Below, piece after piece: positions 56,459-64,000 of a DNA stretch of 64,000 nucleotides (position 1 is the stretch's first letter; the number at the start of each line of letters is the position of its first letter). The stretch spans positions 13,264,499 through 13,328,498 of the forward strand of contig JAKGHH010000006.1 in NCBI GenBank assembly GCA_022828595.1, written 5' to 3'. This DNA is from Nelumbo lutea. Its lineage: Eukaryota; Streptophyta; Magnoliopsida; Proteales; Nelumbonaceae. The notes under the pieces were generated by a model. The model did not search any database. It saw only the letters and a program-made list of their open reading frames with translations, and was not told the origin of the DNA. The translations under genes were made by a program, and so were the position numbers.

Positions 56459-57584
56459 GCAAATATTACACTAGAAATAGTATCACCCATTTGGTGAAGT
56501 TTATTTCATCACTTAACTTTTCTAGCCATAAGGGTGTTGAAGATGTCATGGGACAAACACCATTTGCACATTTTCTTGACTCCCCAAATGTAATGTTTGA
56601 GAAGTCACTTCTATGTGCACTTGTGAAATGTTGGGACATGCAGTCAGCTTCGTTTAGGTTAGGGAGAAAGCTTGTCCACATTCACAGCCTCTAATGTATC
56701 TTTGATTTTATGTTTGCCTACGAGGGGAAAATTTGTTAGATTTTGTACATGGCCCACATACATTACATCTGAAAATGAAAATCTTTGGGAAAAAAATGTG
56801 ATATAATGGGGTGATTTAGAAGAAAAAATTAGGATTGTTAAGAAACAAGAAGACAAAAAAGGAAATATGTCCCAAGTTGCTTATTGTCTATATATTGGGT
56901 CAATTCCTTTTTACAAAAACCTACTATGACATTGACTATAAATGGTTTGAATACGCTGATAAGCTTGAAGAATTAAGAGATTATGAGTGGGCTGGTGTTG
57001 TTCATAGAGAACTAAATAGTTTGAATGAATTATCTATGTCAATGATGAAAGAGGCACCACCCAAATCTAGGTGGCTATGTAATTGTGCTATTGTACTCAT
57101 CGTAAGTTTACATTTTGTATAAAAATTAATTCCATTTAATAAATCTTGTATGCTAACATTGAGTGAGTTCTTCTTATCTTGTCACCTACAGATTTGGTTG
57201 TTTTAAGCATTCCACTATATGGATTCCTTCCATGATTGATGCATTTCAAAGAATTATAAAATGGTCTAGCTCCATTTATCGTCGAAGGAGAACATATAGT
57301 GATGCCTATTGCCATTCTTGTGGATGATGAGGTAATATAATAGGATTTTATCTATACTATCAAATCTCTAGCATAGATTATTGTTCTAAAACATTTTTGT
57401 GCTGCATTTTTTTAAGGTTCTTCAAATTTTAGTTCCTACCTCCAGTGAAAAAGTGGCTATGTTGGAAAATGGAGAAGATGAGGAGGATAGGAGCCTCCTC
57501 AAATCAAGAATTGGTTGTGGAAATTAGAAGTCTTAAGTCAAAGGTTGCACAATTAACCAATGAGAACATTTATCTTTCGGTCCT
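56459..57584 (+). pseudogene. DUF1985-like region of a Ulp1-protease transposon relic
   Basis: Plus strand, in pieces: GQTPFAHFLDSPNVMFEKSL followed by LVKCWDMQSASFRLG (56540-56680), then KLLIVYILGQFLF, KLEELRDYEWAGVVHRELN (56870-57020) and after a likely intron FKHSTIWIPSMIDAFQ (57200-57250). This order fits the N-terminal DUF1985 region of plant transposon-borne Ulp1 proteins. Several frames and stops, so a relic. It is cut at 57584 by a solo LTR and continues at 59207. Confidence 0.65.
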
Positions 57585-57589
57585 GTTAC

Positions 57590-59201
57590 TGATGTGTGGC
57601 TCATTGTGACACTAGCAAGTGCACTAGCCGTTCAAGTAATAAAGTAGTGAGTGAAGTATCGTTCCCACGAGGATTTAGGAAACAATTACCAATACTAAAT
57701 TGAACATTTCTTATCTGATCAACAAATAAATCAAAACTCTAATGAAAGCTAAGAAATCCTAAATTAAAATCTATCTAAATCATTGGTCCAATTGCCTTCA
57801 ATTCAGGTTAGAAGAGTAAGCAGTAAATGTCAATCTCAGAATTCAGCAATCTATCAATTTGGATCATTCGAATGAATCATGATTGAGCCTTGGTTTGATG
57901 AAACCCCAAGGTCATGAACAGCCTCTCTCAAGCGCATGTTCATCCTATGCATGAGTGACGGTTCTTCTATCTCTAGCAAGAATCTAATCCCCATGCATGC
58001 ATTTCTTCAAACACTTCTAAGGCATCAATTCAAATCTGAATTGATCACCAACTGAATTGTGCAAGTTATCTCTAACCTTGCACTCAATTCAGTTCTTGAA
58101 TAGTAGATCTGAATTCCTAGAGTCTCTCTCAAGCACTCTAGGAATTCCAAGCTGTAGATTAATTCGCCCAATCTGAAATTTGCAGATCTGAATTCTCTTT
58201 CAAGCAATTCAGATCTTGCAATCTCAGATCTGAGAATTCAGATCTGAGTTTTGAAAGTTATTTGGCCGAATTGATCTGCAATCACACCCTTATTCAAGAA
58301 ACTTCAAGTACAATGCCATGATCATTTGAATGAATCAAAAAGAATTAGATTGCTGAACTGAAATTTTACAAGCTGAAATACATCAAGGAAGAATGGAAAC
58401 AAGGAGAAAGAAGAAAGAACATATAACTAAGAAACTGAATTCAAATCAAAAGAGAATGAAACTACAAATGATTTATTACAAAAAATCTTTGAATCACAAT
58501 CCCTCAATTCGAACTCACCTTCTTCTTCTAGCTTGCTTGTCTTGAACTTCCTTCAGCCCTTCTTCTTCTTCTTCCTTGCGCCTAGCCTTCTTCTCTTCTC
58601 TTCTCTCAAGGTGGCTGAACCTCTAAGAGTGGGAGAGCCTTTCTCTCAAGCAATTGAACAACTTTCTCCCCTCCTAGAGGCCTCCTTATATAGTTTTTCA
58701 AGGGGGCTCTTGCCCCTTCTTGAAGCCTCTAGAATGGGGTGTATTACACCCCTCATGAACCTTCTAGAGTGCTCCCTCCTTCTCTTCAAGAAACTCCTAG
58801 AAGTTGCCGCCCCTAGCTCCCTTTGGGCTGCTATTTGGGCTACAACTTAGCTTGCTTTTGAGCTCATGTGGGCTACACTCTAGGCTGTTATTTGGGCTAA
58901 AAATGGGCCTTCCTTGCTGGGCCGAATTCTCCTCATAGCTAGGCTTCTTCCCTTGGATTTTCCAAAGAGTTTCACTTGCTCTTCTTGGGCCGAATGAAAT
59001 TCTCTTGCTCTCATGGCTGGGCCGGGCTGAACTTGATAAATTTTTGGGTTTTCTTTTCTTGCTTTTGCCTTCTTTTTGTTGATTTGGCTCCCCCTGAAAT
59101 CTTTCTTGCAATCAAGCTAAAATACGGCAAAAATTTAATTAAACCATTATAAAATTTCATGCAAAAACCTCATAAAATATAGATAAATTGTAAGTTCATC
59201 A
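57590..59201 (-). mobile_element. Solo LTR, Athila-like family, TSD GTTAC
   Basis: TGATGTGTGGCTCATTGTGA to TAAGTTCATCA, 1612 bp; GTTAC at 57585-57589 and 59202-59206. Nearly identical along most of its length to the LTR at 40008-41608, but near 58905-58940 it shares GGGCCTTCCTTGCTGGGCC with the LTR copy at 34776. A recent insertion by comparison with the decayed host sequence. Confidence 0.93.
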
Positions 59202-59206
59202 GTTAC

Positions 59207-60720
59207 CATCACAAGTATGGGAAGAAAAACAAGGTGATTAAGAAGATCAACCTGAAGAAGGTGGTAGGAAGATTCACTCTATGTGAGAAAGAAAGAAAGC
59301 TCCTATTTTGTATTCACCATTTGTTAACGAATGAGCAAAAAGGATTGAGAAAATGCACATGATTGATGCAGATAGTACAACATCACCATCAAATAAGGAG
59401 GTATATTTCCATATCGTATCTATTAAATATGATGGGTTGGCAAAACAAGTTAAATAACCTAGCAACATTTTATATTTCAGGTCATCGATGGAAAGAGACT
59501 GTGGACATCCTGCAACTTCAAATGCCAGTTACCTAAGAGCCAACAATCAACTATTAGACGGTTTCTATCAGCTCCAATTACTAGGTTGATTACACATGCA
59601 TTAGACATTGGTAAATAGAACACCCCTGATTTATCGAGTTATTAATATAGTTTCCACATATGTAATGAAATTATTGGACCGATGGGACCAACAGCTTGGT
59701 TGGGGTACACTTGTACTCACTATTTGATGGTGGCCTGATATGGGATGATGTATGTAAATCTTGCAGTAGATTTTCCACCTATAATAATTATATATTTGTT
59801 ATAATTTGTATATAACTATTGGGCAACCTTTATTTTTATTTTTTTTTGTAGGCCATAAATGCGTATGGACGTCTTTTAATTGAAAGGGAGCGGCAGAAAT
59901 TGGGTAATTCTAAATGTGAGAGGTTTTTCTATATTAGCACATTTGTGCAGGTATTGGGTTTTAACCCTTTTTATTTCATTTATTATGTACTCATATATTG
60001 AATAATCTATTTTTTCCTTTTCAAATACATATATCAAGAAATGATTAAAACGGGTGATGATGATGCAATAGATTCCTATATTGGCCCTCTTCTAAGGCAA
60101 CGATATAGCAAAGTATTTATACCCTTGCAAAGTAATGGGCATTGACATCTTTTGGTAGTAAATGGGGATAGCAATTGCATTGAATGGTATAGTTCAAACC
60201 AGCCAGTTATATATAAGCAATTTGCCAGAACAATGGTATGCGTCTATGCACTGCAATATTTTCATGTGCAAGTGTTTTTATATTAATCCACGATCATCAT
60301 TGACTTTGTAATCAATATTTGTCTTAGTCCAACTACTATAGGAGTAAACTCTTGGGAGTGGGGTTTACAAGAAAATGGGGATTTAAATTATGCAAGGATG
60401 CTCCATCCCAACATGCCAATGGGTATGATTATCACGTTGTTTACCATCAATCTTTATTATACCGATTACGTATCTTAAGTATTGCAAAGTAACTTCGCCA
60501 TACGTGTTGTACAAGACCGAATGTGGGCTTTTTGTAATGAAGTGCATGGATTGTTTATGTTGAAGTGCCCCATGGGATTTTGCCTTCAATAATACAAAAA
60601 TTTTACGATGGAAAATTGGCGCACAAATATTGCAATCCCAACTAGAGTAAACCATCACTAACTCATTCAGGTCATCCACCCCATCTATACAGTTGTGTGT
60701 GTTACAATGGAGTAGTGTAT
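59207..60720 (+). pseudogene. C48/Ulp1 peptidase region of the transposon relic
   Basis: Plus strand: likely exon GKRLWTSCNFKCQLPKSQQS (about 59490-59550), AINAYGRLLIERERQKLGNS (about 59850-59920), then VFIPLQSNGH-stop-HLLVVNGDSN (60110-60180) and TECGLFVMKCMD (60515-60550). Known of the family: Ulp1 cysteine peptidases cleave SUMO-like proteins with a His-Asp-Cys triad; plant MULE-type transposons (KAONASHI type) carry them. The HWH motif has a TGA (60143-60145) in place of the tryptophan codon; Cys (60522-60524) is kept. Introns appear to separate the blocks. Confidence 0.7.
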
Positions 60721-60989
60721 TAATTATATTAATTATCTATGATGTATTACTTGTGGTGTATGAGTTACAACAGTATGGTTTAGAACTTTTTCCATTTGCT
60801 TTTCTATCGACACCAATCAATTCTTGAATAGAGGGGGTGCAAAACTTGCTTCGTGTAAGGTCTCAATGGAAATAGAAATGGAATTTCAGGCTATGCCAAA
60901 AAACTAAGCCAATACTCATCTTGGTTACATCTTATCAATATTGCTATCAAGGCAAGTGGTGCTATTAAGGTATGAGTTAGAAAGATTGA

Positions 60990-61470
60990 GACCCTTTCTT
61001 GTTCATAGTGTTTAAATAGTGAACTTTATATAAGTGAGTCTGAATACTATATGAGACATCAGAACTACCTACATAAGAACCTTCATTCTTAAACTTATAA
61101 GCATTATAAGCTAGTAGATGGGCATATGAATTTGACAGTCTAGATATATTATGTACATACTCAAAATAATTAATTAGGTTCAGAGTGGAATCTTCAAAAT
61201 TCTTCATTGACCAGCCCACCTCCATGTCTTCGACAGTTGCATATGTAATACTAGTAGAGTTGCAAAAAACTATCATATGCTTTACTCTCCATCTCTTGGC
61301 TTTCATTAAACCATCAATTACGGCCCTTCATTTAGATTAAACTGCAACAGATTCTTCTTCCGTTTGTATAGACAGAAGACAAGTCTTCATACATTATTAT
61401 AAAACCAATCCCTCCAACCTTAGTTGTTGGCACGTGAGACCCATTTGTAAACATTAGGACCTGAAGCATG
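60990..61470 (-). pseudogene. RNase H (RVT_3) relic of a LINE
   Basis: Minus strand. NGSHVPTTKVGGIGFII (about 61390-61460), AVIDGLMKAKRWRVKHMIVF (about 61260-61330), and ISRLSNSYAHLLAYNAYKF (about 61090-61150) follow the order of the plant RVT_3 domain, with a frameshift and a stop. 60721-60989 holds nothing recognised. Confidence 0.6.
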
Positions 61471-63784
61471 ATAACATAATTGAAATGGGGTTTACTTGGT
61501 CTAGAATATTTCCCATAGTGCTGGTAATGAATATTTCACATTTGCTACAAGCTGAGTTGGGCCGGGCAAAGGCTTTTTGTGCAATTCTGCATTTTTTGGC
61601 ATCTCATATCAATCTTATTATAATTAGAAACTTTTTCAATAATAGTTGTACCTCCTACCTTTGGTAGGTGAGATAATTTAACAATAACTTATTGGTTAAG
61701 GTTGGATGGGGACTCGAACTAGATCTTTCACCTACATATCCTACATTCATGTCTTTATTCACACTAGCCCAAGTTGCTGATCTGCTAAGTTTGTTTCAAT
61801 ACCAAACAACTAACCTTTCATCTTATGGACTAATTTCAGATACAACCCATCTACAAACTATCTAGTATCATCTCAAGGATTTCTTTAATATAAGGGTAAC
61901 ATGGTGTAGAAGGTGATGGTTAAGTATGAGTATGAGTATGAGTTTGTAAGCATCTTAGGTGGGATTTGCATAGGCATGTTATAGATATGGATATGTGATG
62001 GTTGAGTATGAATTTGTAATAACTAAGTATTAGGTTATGAAAGTTAATTTGGTATGCTAATGGATATCATTCAATGCAATTCATATACATACTTGTTGTA
62101 CTTTATTTTGTGCCTTGCTGAATTATGTACTAATTCATTTCTCTGTATTAGTTGTAAAGAAAGATTGGGAACTACTTTCAGTTGCTCGTATATTGATGCT
62201 AATCAAATTTTATTGGTCACAGGTGGTGGTGCTCTATGGAATGTATCAAGTGACTTGGAAAGGGAGCTTCAATCTACCTACAAAACTTGGTTCTTCCCGA
62301 TGGTGGTGGATGCAAAAGCAATATCTTACTTTCAGATGTAGCATTTATTTTGATCTCTCTTAATGGCGAACAAAGATCACGTTCGGTGTTTTTTGGATAG
62401 ATATATCATATCTACTAAGGATGATTTTTTGAATTTATTTTTCTAAATTCATATGTATAGTAATTACTGTAAATACCAAAAAAAATTGTCATAAGGACTA
62501 TTATGGTGTTGGTTAAATATTTTTGGACGATGGAGTTATTACTCGCAATGTTTTCAACAATGGCGTGATTGTTAGTTCCACATCAGACTACGATTCAATA
62601 TTGGCTTGATGGGCTAAAATGCCCAACTTGATATATATTTATGTAGATGAATGTGAAGTGTTGAATGAAAAAGTAAGACATGAGACCATGCTCACCCCCT
62701 CCTAAATGAACATTTATCAAATAAGGAAGTTATGTAGGTGGATGTGAAGGCTTGATGGGCTCAAATGCCCCACTTCATTCACGTAATGGTCATACATGCC
62801 TTAATAACCACCTTTGTAAAGATTTACTAAGATGGAGTTGGAGGTTGGTTAAGTTTATCTGAGAGAACATATCATCCGCAATTGGAACATCTGTTTCGTA
62901 TGAATTAACTGATAACAAATGGTGAAATAGTGTCTATTATTATGTGTTTACCCATCCTTTAATGGCCAGTTTCCAATGACCCCATTAAATTGAAATTTAC
63001 CAGGTTGGCTCATATGACCACAAGTTGCCAAATAGACATCTAGCAAGAGATGTTGATCATGGCATCAACTACCCCCATCCCTCAATGGCCACAAAAAAGA
63101 GTAACTAAATAGTTTTGCTAGTAGTGCCCCATCCTGGGACTGTTATCCTAATTCCATTCAATGCCAAGAAAGCTTTGCTAGATGTTGGGGAGTAAGCGGT
63201 TGAATTCACCACAGTGGAAACAAAGGAAGGCACTATGGTGATCGAAAACTGGCTCTTAGGGTGAAACCATTTGATTATATTCCACTTTACTGACCTCTGC
63301 TGCAATAAGCATGAAAGGTAAGCAAAAAACAGGTTTATAAAGTTGAACTACAACTTCGATTTTAAAAAAAAAAATAGCATTTGACATAAAAATTGTGGTC
63401 TAATTTTGGTATTATGTTTTTGCTTTCACTTTTTTTGAAATTGACACATTGGTAAAAAACCAAACATCAAAATGCTGGTTTTGAACCTTGTCTTTGAACC
63501 TTGCCTTTGTTTAGAACCTTGTTTTTAAACCAAACAATTCATGTGTTATCATGAATTTGTTTGGAACATTGGCAATAGTACATTGTTTTTTAACCTTGTC
63601 TTTGTTTGGAAAAGCAAGAACAATTTGGTTTTGTTCCAAAAACAATTCATGTTTTTGAAATCATCAAAATACTGGTTTTTAGACAAAAATAACTCTTGGA
63701 ATACAGATATTGTATAATTTATAAGATATACTTTTTAAATCTCTTGATTTTTTAAGGCAAAAAAGATCATTCTATTAGCTTATG
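61471..63784. other. Unassigned AT-rich stretch
   Basis: No gene supported. A 95-codon plus-strand frame (62054-62341) has no recognised family. 63440-63660 contains loosely repeated AACCTTGTCTTTG and CAAACAATTCATG words. Confidence 0.5.
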
Positions 63785-63920
63785 AAAGTGATGTACATGA
63801 AGACTCATATTCAATATATAGGGCTCTTTCAGCCCTTTGACAAGCTGCATAAGCTAGAACATGCGATAGTTGGTTGTTTTCTCTATTGACACACATAATA
63901 TTTGCATCCAAAAAAAATAC
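63785..63920 (-). pseudogene. Short RNase H (RVT_3) relic
   Basis: Minus strand reads IMCVNRENNQLSHVLAYAAC, the terminal motif (hv.Re.N..aH.LA) of LINE RVT_3 domains. Only this end is recognisable. Confidence 0.55.
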
Positions 63921-64000
63921 TTAACTAAGTATATACTCTAGAATATGTTTATATTGCCAAAAGAGTCCTGAGGATGATGGATTGAGTTGACTACTACTAA

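Noticed and set aside
62054..62363. Two overlapping plus-strand frames of 95 and 82 codons
   Set aside because: No family match and no supporting exon structure.

Overview
This is a repeat-rich window from a flowering-plant nuclear genome. It carries a plant BAR-SH3 gene with GT-AG introns, plant-type Ty3/Gypsy retrotransposons (Tat-like and Athila-like), LINE relics, a Tourist-like MITE and a Ulp1-protease transposon relic. The species cannot be told from the sequence. One 100-base run of N (48805-48904) marks an assembly join.

The only clear host gene is on the minus strand: the 5' half of an SH3 domain-containing protein (SH3P1/2/3-like, BAR-SH3 endocytosis/autophagy adaptor). It starts at 28597, and its first five coding exons (28538-28597, 15434-15553, 15279-15348, 15022-15173, 494-595) encode 168 residues in one continuous frame. 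The SH3 half lies beyond position 1. Two introns are hugely expanded. Intron 4 (596-15021) holds a 10.8-kb Tat-like element (Tat-1, 3768-14555, minus strand). Intron 1 (15554-28537) holds a LINE relic that was itself split by a 10.5-kb Tat-like element (Tat-2, 16632-27106, plus strand). Both elements have intact 5-bp target site duplications (TSDs). A 472-bp MITE lies only about 170 bp upstream of the start codon.

The Tat-like elements share one plan: LTR, PBS, gag, protease, RT/RNase H/integrase, then a convergent gene on the opposite strand before the polypurine tract and 3' LTR. The antisense gene has its own TATAAATAG box at nearly fixed distance from its ATG (190 and 188 bp), an N-terminal domain like PF04195, two short spliceosomal-type introns at matching places and a coiled-coil C-terminus; in Tat-1 an AATAAA follows it. 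A third, truncated copy (31041-34775) retains the same gene structure. All copies are broken by stops or frameshifts.

From 34.8 to 51.4 kb the window is a nest of Athila-like LTR elements: a non-coding element with good PBS and PPT (36194-41608), an inverted LTR-LTR junction at its left (34776-36193), an old Tat-like pol relic (41609-42333 and 47662-48336) split by another degraded Gypsy element (42334-47656, TSD GTTGT), an LTR containing the assembly gap, and a solo LTR (49727-51415, TSD CCTTA).

The right end holds an 11-copy tandem array with a unit near 357 bp (51.66-55.55 kb), then a multi-exon transposon relic with a DUF1985-like region and a C48/Ulp1 peptidase domain whose HWH motif has become H-stop-H. 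A solo LTR (57590-59201, TSD GTTAC) split it. Two short LINE RNase H relics follow. No tRNA, rRNA, CRISPR or prokaryotic-type feature was seen.
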